Origin: Euborellia annulipes
Taxonomy: Eukaryota; Arthropoda; Insecta; Dermaptera; Anisolabididae
NCBI GenBank assembly: GCA_023213315.1
Contig: JAKCPI010005325.1
Coordinates: forward strand, 25,912 to 89,911
DNA length: 64,000 bases
Reading direction: 5' to 3'
Shown: positions 55,270 to 64,000 of the stretch, one piece after another
How positions within the stretch are numbered: position 1 is the first letter of the stretch
How the letters are laid out: each line of letters begins with the position of its first letter
Program-made: the position numbers and the translations under genes
The notes under the pieces: generated by a model
The model's input: only the letters and a program-made list of their open reading frames with translations
Database searches by the model: none
Told to the model about the DNA's origin: nothing

Positions 55270-56635
55270 TCATGTATACATCATTTGACTATAAATATGC
55301 AAATTTATAATTTTCCGATTAGAGGTTAATCTTGGGCGAAAATAAATAAATAAATAGAATTTTCTTTTTTTTAATAAATAAAAATAATATTTAATAAATA
55401 ATTATTCTTTTAATGATTTGATGTATGGTGTATTCGGTGAAGAAAAGGGAGAATTATAAAGTTGATGAAAAAAGTTCTATGCCTATACATTGATATAAAG
55501 TTCAAATCAATGGAATGGATTGGAGCACTTTCTCTGAGCAGTACATTGTCACGAATACTAGAGAATATATGGAGCCTGTTACGCATTAGTGTGTCAAGCG
55601 CCGAGTTTTGAGAAAATTAACATTAAAGTTTTTTGTTTTCATTGGATTATATATAATTTTTGTTGTCAATTGTGCAAGTAACATTAAATATAAATTGTTT
55701 TAGTTAATTTTAATTTTAAACTGGTAACCGTTGGCTCTATTTGAAACATTATGCTTTAATAGGAGAATTAAATTCACAAGGTTGAGGTTAAAGATTGATA
55801 TAAATTAGAGATTGTTTTATTTTATCTCCTGGCTTCTCATCTTCTAAGCTGAATATAAAAATTTTATAAGATTTTATTTCGAATTTTATATGATTTAAGT
55901 TTACAAAAACACATGTGCAAAAATGTCAAAAATATTATAGAAAAAAAAAATGTTTTTTATTGATGCTCTCGATTCCTTAATTCGATGTGAAATATCAAGA
56001 CCATGAGAGAGAGAGAGTGAAATTGAAACTCCACTTTTGGAATTAAACTCAGCTATTCGAAAACAACTCTAAACAAAAACAACAACAACAACAACAAAAA
56101 GAAAATTTTAGTAATTATTCAGGGATATAAATACTAAGAGACAAATGAAAATGTTGACATTATGATAGACATAATCCGGAATGATATTTATTATCCCAAA
56201 TAATTCTCGTGAAATCTCATCAAACTTTTCTTTCATAGTCATGAAAAACAGTCACAAAATATTACATAAAGTAGAAAATGAGAATGACCTTTAGCACGTC
56301 AGTGAATTTTTTATTCAAATGGAAAAACGGAAAAAGTTTCCCGGCCACGATAATTAGATCTTAAAAAGTGAGCGCTAAGATTATTTTATTATTGTAGAAA
56401 TAATATTTGATTTATTTAAAACAGAGAAATTTGGTAGTATGCATAATAATAGAATGTAATTGGGCTACAAGGGAAAATTAATTACATAAGCATAATTCCG
56501 GAATGGCCCTGCTTATGAGGGTCATTAGTCGGTGACCTCATTAATTATAATGAATATTTTCTTGAAATTTTAATGAAAATGCTTCCTATAATATAATGAG
56601 GTATTAAAAAATAAAATAAATTCATAAATATTTAT
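55270..56635. other. unassigned AT-rich DNA
   Basis: A (AAC)n tract lies at about 56074-56097. No element or gene is recognised. Confidence 0.4.
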
Positions 56636-56793
56636 TTAAAATCTGGTGTGAAACCCACATTAGATTCGGTCGAAATTTTTCCCTAAAACATTTTTATTTC
56701 GTTCTCAGGTTTTTTTTTATAATTTTATTCGGCAGCACTACCTAGGGGCACCAAAATAAAATTTATATATGAAATATAAAAATTTTTATTTAG

Positions 56794-57514
56794 AAAAATC
56801 TGGTGTGACAGGTCGCTCAGCACACACTTTCGGTAATTGAAAATCTTAGAAACTTGCGTTTTAAATATTGACTGCTTGAAATAAACTATGGTTATTTTTC
56901 AAAATTTTAATCTCATATTTGGACATTTTATACACAATAGGGAATCCTAAATAAATACAAAATTTCATAAGATTTGGAATAAATTTTTTAAAATAAGTAA
57001 AATGTTCCCCCTTTTGAATCGAAATTAACATGAAAATCCCCAAAGGGATTTAACATTGGCTCTATGGAATGAAGAGCCGGAAAGTGAATTTGAAAAAGAC
57101 ATCAGCAAAGGTACTTCAAAACACTTTTAGGGCAAAATGAGAATATACATTTTAAAGAGCATCAAAAAATAATTGATTTTTGAATTTTAAAAAATTTTGG
57201 TGGAGGGAATTTTGAGAAAATCGAAAAAAAGTACTAGACTAATACTTTTGGCCGATTTTGCTCAAAAGCTTATTTTGAGGGTCCTGGAGGGTACCTAACT
57301 TAAATATAAAATTCCAATCCGGTAGTTCAATTCCTTCAAGCTAAAAATCGTTACACAGAGACAGACAGACCAATTTGCGGGACCCACTTTTTTGACCTCA
57401 GGGGACCTCAAAACATGTATATCCATCAAAATCTCGACATCGAAATTTTGACATGATCGCAATATTCTTCCTCTCTCTATATATTTCATTTATAGGATAA
57501 GAGAAAGTAAAAAT
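56794..57514 (-). repeat. XR repeat copy, middle replaced
   Basis: One right-hairpin arm (ATCTGGTGTGACAGGTCGCT, CACACTTTCGGTAATTGAA) is followed by about 260 unrelated bases. XR then resumes at GGGCAAAATGAGAATATACA (57130) and runs to the left end ATAGGATAAGAGAAAGTAAAA. An extra ATCTGGTGTGAAACCC lies upstream at 56640. The X-box region is lost. Confidence 0.75.
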
Positions 57515-57519
57515 TAAAA

Positions 57520-60370
57520 TATTAATGCAAAGACTGAATTGTAGAAAGGAAAGAGAAAATGTAAGAGAAGTTCAGCTCTCTCCTTTCCTCATTTCCTTCC
57601 ACAGAAAAGAACGAGAAAAAAAACTTGCTTCTATCACTGGCTCTCCTTCTCCTTCTTGAAAACAGTACGAATTAAGGAGCTTTTCAAGCTGGAAATACTA
57701 ATTAGAAGAAGTTTTAAGTGACCTCGAGCATAAAAACAATACAAATTACCGAGAGGTCTGAAATGCATTGTTTTTATACCAGTTATCGGGGTTTTCTGGG
57801 GGCCGGTTACTTTGCACGAATTGTCTGGAGAAACGAATAATCGGGGTACGAATTATCGTGATTTCATTGAATAAAAATTATATCCGGAGAAAAATAGATC
57901 GTCACAATATTTTAAAAAATTGCCATCCTCATTGTGCCTTATTATAAGGGAAGAAATGTTATTTATTATCATTATCATCATTACTAAATATAAAGCGCAA
58001 GCCACTGACTTCCTGTCCTTGTGGGTATGTGCCTGTTCTCTCGCTAATTGACCATTTACAGGAAGTGGAAGGGAGAGAGGGAAATTTAAAAATTTCAGTG
58101 AGCAAGAAATAAATTTGATGCCCCAGGTAAAAGGGAAAGCCCGCCGAAGGCGGCCCACTTCTTTATTAATAAACGGAAAGTTTATATTAATAATAAGATA
58201 ATCAAGTATAGCGTTTTAATGAGTTTTAGGAGAGAGAGAGAGAGAGATTATTTGACCAATTTTCTCAATGATGAGAGAGGGATGGGGGGGGGGGGTTGTC
58301 TGAATGTTTATATGACAGAAACTTGTTAGCGGTATAACTTTAGGAAACAAGATATTGCAATTAAATTTGATATATTAGCTTCTTATAATGTAATCTCAAC
58401 TCAAGCCTTAATTTTTATTTTAAAATTTGAAGAATATTAACATGGCACATTTAATAGTTTCAAGAATATAATATTTTTCGGCATCTCGGGCCATATGGCC
58501 TTTAAACGTTATAGCGTATAGTTTATTATAATGATCGAAGCATATTTAATTAGCATATGAATAATCAATTTTTATAAACTGAAGGGCTCAATGGAAGATA
58601 GTCATAAGCCACAATACATTAGTTTGGAGATATTGACTCAAATCTGTAAATCAGGCACTTAATTTTTTCAAATGATATTCTATCCAAATATTATTGTTAA
58701 TATTAATAGTTCTGTTAATTAATTATTCTATGGTTATCAAATCTAACGTTTTTGTTAATGCATTTTCATAAAGCGAGAGTAATTTGTAAAGTAGATCAAG
58801 TGAAATATAGTCACAAGCCACAAAAGAGAGGTTATGCATATTAAAATATATCTATACTCTTACAATGTTGTAATTATGGCTGGAACTGGTGCTTGTTGGG
58901 TGCCAACAGAACACAATAAAATAGAACAACAAAACAAAATAAATAATTAATTAAAAGTCAAAATAGAGATTTTGGGGAATATTGACTAATTTTAGGGCGG
59001 TCTTATTTCTTTTAGGAAGTACACGTTGGGGGATGAAAATAAGGACACGAAAATAAAAAATTTAATAAATATTCATAAATATAAACTTGATAATTTTTAA
59101 ATATATTGATAGTTCCGGGTTGAGCGAGCTCGAGCTCCGTGGTTTTGATTGATAAAATTGGAAAAAAACTAAAAAAGTCAAGTAGCCTACAAAACAAATA
59201 ATCGTTTAATAGTAGCTATAAGATATATTTTTGAGTTGAGAATGATTTAATAAAATTTTCTCTCATCGTCGATTATCAAATAAAGGTCGTTTCATATGGA
59301 ATAAATTATCGGCTACTCGATTAATTGGAGTGTTATCGACAACCCTTGTTTATTTTTCCAGTCCTTTATTTCTATTTTGACAATGGACATTTTTTGACTC
59401 TCTTCTCTGCAGGGAGAATGGGAAACGGAGAGTTATTTTGAAAAGCAGTCAGCTTAGATTAACAGAATTTTGAAACTATCACCTATCGAATGGCGTAAAT
59501 CTAATCGATTTGATTTTTTGATCAATTTCATATAATAAAGAGAAACAGCACAGTTTTTTTTTTTCTTTTGAAAATACCTGCATCAAAGCCAACTACTAGC
59601 TCCCCTCTCTCTCTCTAATCATAAATTCATTTTATTCTTTAAAATCGATTTACCGAACTTTTTTCTTTTTTAATTAAGTTCATAAAATTCAAACACCACT
59701 CACTATCCTTAAAAAAAAAAGTTATGAATTTTAAATATTTTTCGATTGATGATATTTTAACAAACTTGATGTCGGTGGCCATTTCTGTTTTCTTTCACTC
59801 CTCCCTGGTTTAAATTAGTTCAATTTATCTAGGCGATAAAAAGATATTAAATTTTAATTAAAGTGCGATGCTAGTATTTGAAATTGAACACTTTAATTTT
59901 ATCAAGAAAATTATGGCATTAATTTCAACACCGTTTTTTATTAAATTCATTTTTATCGGCATTTTGCGTAATGGACTTTAAAGTAATATGTATGAGCTAA
60001 CTATATGAATATGTTCAAGAAAAAAATACAACTTGGAACATATGAAGAGAGAGAGAGAGAAAGAGGGAAGAAGGATTTTAGAACATAATCGAACTGAGAA
60101 GAGAATTCGATATCTTAAATCCTCTCCATTATTCTTCAAATATAGGCCTATATAAATCGATTGAAAGGACGAAATTTTATACTTTATTCGCTTAAAGCCA
60201 TGGAGATATTGCTAAATAACTTATGAGAAGGTTTCAAACATTTCGATAAACGGATTTGAACTCAAATAGACGTTTTTCAAATAAGTTTTGGATTTATATA
60301 TCAAATCCTTGGTGATGATTACGAATCAAAGGTAAAAAAAAAATTTAAACTTTATTTTTAAATAGAAAAA
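57520..60370. other. unassigned AT-rich DNA
   Basis: A SINE 3' domain fragment is present on the minus strand at 58475-58508 (complement of CGGCATCTCGGGCCATATGG). GA tracts lie at 58209-58228 and 60046-60064. The minus frame 57853-58158 shows no domain. Nothing else is recognised. Confidence 0.4.
58475..58508 (-). repeat. SINE 3' domain fragment
   Basis: The complement reads AAGGCCATATGGCCCGAGAT then GCCGAAAAA, matching the shared SINE domain. No head is present. Confidence 0.5.
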
Positions 60371-60472
60371 AAACTCAAAATCTGGTGTGACTGTTCGCAC
60401 AGCATACAACTTTCTCTTGAAATGTCACACGAGATTTTTTGTGTCGATATATATTTAGTTTCCGCCAATATA

Positions 60473-60886
60473 AAGAGTGCCCGGAAATAACAGGTACCTA
60501 TAAAAGTAGATGATTCTGCGTGAAAAAATAAGGCTTTTTTCCTATAAACTTAATATGCCCAGACGCTTTGTTTTCAAGATACAGGGGGTCAAAGTTGATT
60601 TTTTTTTTTTGCTAATATCTCGAGAACCGTTTGAGATACAATGTTTAACTTCTGTACACGATTTATGTTCATTATTCCGCTTGTTTTATGTGTAAAGTAA
60701 AACATGGTAAACATTGTATCTCAACTGGTTCTCGAGATGTTAGCAAAAAACAAAACAAAAATTCAACTTTGACCCCCTGTATCTTGAAAGAAGCGTCTGG
60801 GCATATTAAGTTCATAGGAAAAAAAGTCTTATTTTTTATGTAGAATCACCTACTTTTCTAGGTATCTGTTATTTCCTGGCACCCTG
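60473..60886. mobile_element. palindromic Tc1/mariner-type MITE, TA target
   Basis: TA at 60471-60472 and 60887-60888 brackets 414 bp whose ends read AAGAGTGCCCGGAAATAACA and (complement) CAGGGTGCCAGGAAATAACA. Inverted arms extend nearly to the centre (for example GATACAGGGGGTCAAAGTTG with its complement, and AACCGTTTGAGATACAATGT with its complement). CAGGGTG termini with TA duplication suit mariner-like elements. No transposase is encoded. Confidence 0.9.
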
Positions 60887-60938
60887 TATTAGAATTCAAC
60901 TTGTAAAATTTACAAACGTTGAAAATTATTTATATTTT

Positions 60939-60952
60939 GTTACCATGGCAAC
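60939..60952. promoter_or_regulatory. X-box (RFX-type) palindrome inside XR
   Basis: Intact GTTACCATGGCAAC. Confidence 0.55.
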
Positions 60953-61379
60953 CATTTCTCCTATCTTTCCTATTAAGTTCAAGAGTAAAGTGTGCTTCAA
61001 AAGATTTAAAAGGCAAAATGAGAATATAAATTTTAAAGATCATCTAAAAAACAGATGATTTATGAATTTTAATCCAAGTCCTTAGAGAATATTTTGAGAA
61101 AATCGAAAAAAACTGGTAAAGTACTAGTACTCTTTGACCGATTTTAATTAAAAGCTTTGTGTCACGTGCCAGGGGTGTGCCTAACTTAAATATATAGTTT
61201 CAACCTCCTAGCTCTTTTCGTTCTTGAGATATTTTATTCACAGACAGACCATTTTGCGGGACCAACTTTTGGACAACATGTATTTCCATTAAAATTTCTA
61301 CATCAAATTTTTGACATGAAACCAATAGTTTCGCTCTATATATATTAACATATATATAGGTAAGAGAAAGTAAAAATTT

Positions 61380-62070
61380 AAGAAATTAATTTCTTTAGCT
61401 TTAGAATCCAAAGGCTCGTTATTATTGCTGCTTCCGGATTGAAATAACAGCAAAAAGATGGCAAAACAAAGAGCGAAAAGGGCATATAGGTATTTTAATA
61501 CTTAAGAAGAGATTGCTTACGAAGTGAATAAAATTTCGTCATTTTGCTAAATCAGTCAGACAGCAAAAACTTTTTTTTTTAATATATAGGCCCTTTTAGA
61601 ATAATTATATTATATAATACATCTAAAGCCAATTTAAAGAGAATAAAAATACCTAGCGCAAACGAACGAGTCGTAAATGAGATCGAATTATTCATTTGAA
61701 TAAGGAATTCTTTTTTTTCATTCGCTAATCTGATTAGTATGAAAGGGCATCAGCCAGGAGTTTTAATTAGTTGGTTAGGCTTTAATGTGTCTATTGACTA
61801 CTTTGTACTTTATATGCTATATATACATGCGTATGTGCATGATGATTATTTTTAGAAGTACATAAATAACAGAAAATCCTTCATTTTTAATTCATTGAAA
61901 TGGATTTTCATTTATTTATATTAAAACAACGATATATGTATGACTATTGTGAATTGGAATGCGAGTTATTTTTAATAAAAAAAAAAAAAGGAAAACATAT
62001 TGAAAAGAAATCCAATTTATATAAAATTAATATAAGATATAACCTATATTCAAGAGGTTCTTAAATTAGT
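61380..62070. other. unassigned AT-rich DNA
   Basis: No element or gene is recognised. Confidence 0.4.
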
Positions 62071-62074
62071 TTTT

Positions 62075-62206
62075 TTTTTTTTAATTTAAGGTATTTTTTG
62101 GTATCGAAGGCCCGGTCTCTATTTTAATTGAATGATAGTCAGAATAAATTTTGTTGGAGTAGAAGGGATGCGAACCCCTGACTCCTAGCGAAATAACGTT
62201 TATTTG
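62075..62206 (-). repeat. SINE-B copy
   Basis: Minus strand: GTCAGGGGTTCGCATCCC (B box), a short AT-rich linker, AAAATAGAGACCGGGCCTTC and GATACCAAAAAATACCTT (diverged 3' domain), then a long A tail. The AGAGACYGGG string is shared with the copy at 42523-42690. Confidence 0.65.
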
Positions 62207-62209
62207 GTA

Positions 62210-62775
62210 TTAATAAGAGACAGGGATTTTCTTTAGTTAAGGTCAGAAAAGATGATAGAATATAGAAAAAGAGAGGATTCTTTTTCTAATTTTAACAAAA
62301 AAAAAAGAAACTTCTGACTAAAATGGAAGGGTTCGGCTGCAGATAGTGCTAACCCACAATTATGAAAAACCCGACTTTTCAGCACCATCAATTGAGCAAA
62401 GAGCACTACTAGTTGTACAATTTGTTTCTCAGCCTGATATTGCCATTAGAGTGCTCTGACAGTTGCAAAACAAACTTACTATTTGTGATTTGTTTGTTTT
62501 CAAAGTTTAAAATTGAAATATCTCAAAACTAGGGGAAAGACGCCTATTTTGGGGAGGTTTTATTTTGGATGGCTATAAAAGAACAATTAAATTAAATATT
62601 TTAACACAGACGCCAAATATACTTTAGTAATCTCTTTAGGAAATATGTGCCATGAGTATTTATATTATATTTTTGGATTATGGAGAAAACAAAAAAAAGT
62701 CGTAAACTTGTCCATTTTAAAAAATAGGTTCCTAATTTGGGGTTCACTGTAGGGAACCCAAGTTTTTGTTTATTT
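62210..62775. other. unassigned AT-rich DNA
   Basis: No element is recognised. It lies just downstream of the minus-strand transposase relic and could include its 3' flank. Confidence 0.35.
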
Positions 62776-62781
62776 GTTATC

Positions 62782-63045
62782 TTAAGAGTTTGATCGACAC
62801 AATTGACAAATAAATTTAACACTTGTAGAATCATCACAAGTTGTCTGACCCATTTCGTGCATTTAGAACACTGGATCCAGTCCTCTCCATTGTGGTCATC
62901 TGGTTCCTGTGCACTACATGCACTCCCCATCTTCATTATCATCGGTCATCATGGTCCTCGGACATTTCAACTTTGTCAGGATTGGACTCTGAAGAAGAGT
63001 CAATGACCTTACGTCTATTCGGGGAGCCCCATATTGAGAAAGGAA
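62782..63045 (-). pseudogene. transposase C-terminal zinc-finger relic
   Basis: On the minus strand, three frames read in turn give pieces of one domain: a Ser/Glu/Asp-rich stretch with RRKVIDSSSES, then DDNEDGEC with an in-frame stop, then GEDWIQCSKCTKWV, then CDDSTSVKFICQLC before a stop at 62782-62784. Cysteine pairs, the W-I-Q-C-x2-C-x-K-W core and the closing C-x2-C are typical of the PHD-like finger at the C-terminus of some pogo/Tigger-type DDE transposases. At least two frameshifts and a stop make it non-functional. The upstream catalytic core is not visible. A cellular PHD-like protein is an alternative source, but the decay argues for a transposon. Confidence 0.55.
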
Positions 63046-63049
63046 ACTA

Positions 63050-63635
63050 GACCTCCCTCTATTGAGCACTTCGCGCCCTGCCGATTCATCTTGATATTTG
63101 ATTTATATATTTTACGTTTTCTTAAACAGCATATCATCAATTAGAAACCTATAAGCTTAGTAGTTAACAATTCACATATAAATATTTTTCTAAGTTCTCC
63201 CCCTTTATTATAATAACTTCAAATTAAAACTTTGAAAACACGATACTTCTTCGCTTGTAACACTCAAGAAAATGGCTGATGAATGACAAATGGCAACAAT
63301 CAAGGTGATCAAAATGTGAGTCATGTTCTTCTAGTTCCACCCGGAAGTAAAGCCGGGGGGGCCGTCTTGACATAAAAACCTTACTCCCCAAAATATGCAA
63401 CTTTCCTCTATATATTTGTGAGTTAGCTCTATCTGCGCCCGATCCCTTCAATTATCAATAGGTTTAAAGCCTCTTTTCACATTACGTTAGTATTTAGTAG
63501 AGTAGCGAATAATTTGGTAACTAAATTAATCTATATGGTTCAAAATTCATTCATATTTGCTGGCGAGTACAATCCAAGTTTTGCCAGATGAACAGGTTGC
63601 AAAGCAATAAGCTGATTAGGCTATCTCAAAGGCTA
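63050..63635. other. unassigned DNA between two transposase relics
   Basis: The minus frame 63224-63451 has no recognisable domain. Composition is ordinary. The region could include eroded element termini. Confidence 0.35.
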
Positions 63636-63639
63636 TTTG

Positions 63640-63880
63640 AGAAGAGGTGGACTTCAAATTTGTGTGATACGTAAAAAGAGATTATGGCTACGAATGTGGA
63701 TCGAAAGAAGAAATGAGCTACGAATTGTCTTTGAAGGAATTTGCATTAGAAGATCCAAAGAATACTCCGGGAATTTGAGAATGTTCTGAAAGCTGTGTCA
63801 CTTTCCTGTTAATGAAATTACAGTCTCAGATTCAGCGTAAAGATTCCCATTTAAGAAGTGCAACTAAAAAAACGAAAGGT
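63640..63880 (+). pseudogene. Harbinger-like transposase N-terminal relic
   Basis: Translating across frames gives RKKRLWLRMWIERRNEL, then LSLKEFALEDPK (shifted frame), then EYSGNLRM, FENVLKAV and IQRKDSHLRSAT (further shifts). This order, a basic R-x-W-x-R-x-W-x-x-R-R-N-E-L block, an L-x-x-E-L-x-x-E-D-x-x-x-Y block and a K-D-x-x-x-R-x-A block, matches the N-terminal region of PIF/Harbinger (HARBI1-type) transposases as I know the family. Several frameshifts and stops are present. The catalytic DDE part would lie beyond about 63.9 kb and is not recognisable before the window ends. Confidence 0.5.
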
Positions 63881-63884
63881 TCCA

Positions 63885-64000
63885 ACTTGTTTAGTAACTT
63901 GTTTTTTGTAGTAGGCGACGCGTAGTGGAGGGTTGTTACTGATACGAACAAAATAGAACAAAATGGAATGACTCGACTAAATGACTTACTAAAATACTCG
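63885..64000. other. unassigned window end
   Basis: Nothing is recognised. If the Harbinger relic continues, it does so outside the window or in strongly decayed form. Confidence 0.3.

Larger units (their letters stand above)
60377..61376 (-). repeat. XR repeat copy split by a mariner-type MITE
   Basis: The right hairpin is shortened (ATCTGGTGTGACTGTTCGCA, CTTTCTCTTG, then TGTCACACGAGAT). GTTTCCGCCAATA-TA continues after the insert as TTAGAATTCAACTTGTAAAA, exactly as in uninterrupted copies. An intact X-box lies at 60939-60952 and the left end GGTAAGAGAAAGTAAAAA is complete. Confidence 0.9.

Noticed and set aside
1..64000. CRISPR array or bacterial operons
   Set aside because: No regular short repeats with unique spacers, no packed open frames and no ribosome-binding patterns; the repeats are eukaryotic SINEs and MITEs.

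Overview
This window looks like AT-rich, gene-poor nuclear DNA of an invertebrate, most likely an arthropod. The reasons are the roughly one-third GC content, long homopolymer and microsatellite tracts, tRNA-derived SINEs, hAT, Harbinger and Tc1/mariner-type miniature elements, and no bacterial-style gene packing. The species cannot be named from what is visible. I find no intact protein-coding gene, rRNA or functional tRNA. The long open frames are short, low-complexity, or lie across repeats.

The main content is an interspersed repeat of about 0.65-0.7 kb, called XR here, with about 20 full, partial or rearranged copies on both strands. Its left end is a small hairpin (ACTTTCTCTTACC, then a TA-rich loop, then GAGAGAAAGT). 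The body carries a (CTGT)n/(TG)n tract and, in better preserved copies, the palindrome GTTGCCATGGTAAC, which matches the RFX-type X-box. The right end is a hairpin of about 90 bp that begins and ends in ATCTGGTGTGAC / GTCACACCAGAT. Two SINE families are present. SINE-A has a recognisable tRNA-like head; SINE-B has several different heads. They share a 3' domain around AAATGGCCTnAGnTGCCGAAAA.

Layout: 0-5.5 kb holds SINE fragments, a (GAA)-tailed repeat, an array of alternately inverted palindromic units (3.4-4.4 kb) and an XR copy interrupted by a SINE-A. 7.8-8.2 kb is a hAT-type MITE. 9.8-11.6 kb is a direct duplication of about 0.7 kb, followed by a tRNA-like sequence inside a hairpin. 11.9-13.4, 16.5-17.3, 20.2-21.1, 22.4-23.1, 26.9-28.8 and 30.8-31.3 kb are XR copies, with TA-flanked MITEs at 20.0 and 23.4 kb and a large foldback at 24.8-25.2 kb. 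28.9-29.3, 33.2, 36.1-36.6, 52.5 and 54.8-55.3 kb are higher-complexity non-repeat islands that could be regulatory. 32.4-32.7 kb has a TTA-flanked MITE next to a hAT MITE, and 33.7-34.7 kb holds nested inverted repeats. 43.4-44.2 kb has two hAT MITEs. 45-51.9 kb is a dense mosaic of SINE, XR and foldback elements. 52.9-54.4 kb is a well-preserved XR copy and an inverted-repeat element enclosing a SINE-B. 60.4-61.4 kb is an XR copy split by a 414-bp mariner-type MITE. The last kilobase holds two decayed transposase relics: a zinc-finger C-terminus (minus strand) and a Harbinger-like N-terminal segment (plus strand).

The sequence therefore reads as a layered transposon landscape. Several insertions are clean enough to order events, by rejoining the host repeat across a target-site duplication. 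If host genes are near, this window is probably intergenic or intronic to them. No coding function can be assigned inside it.
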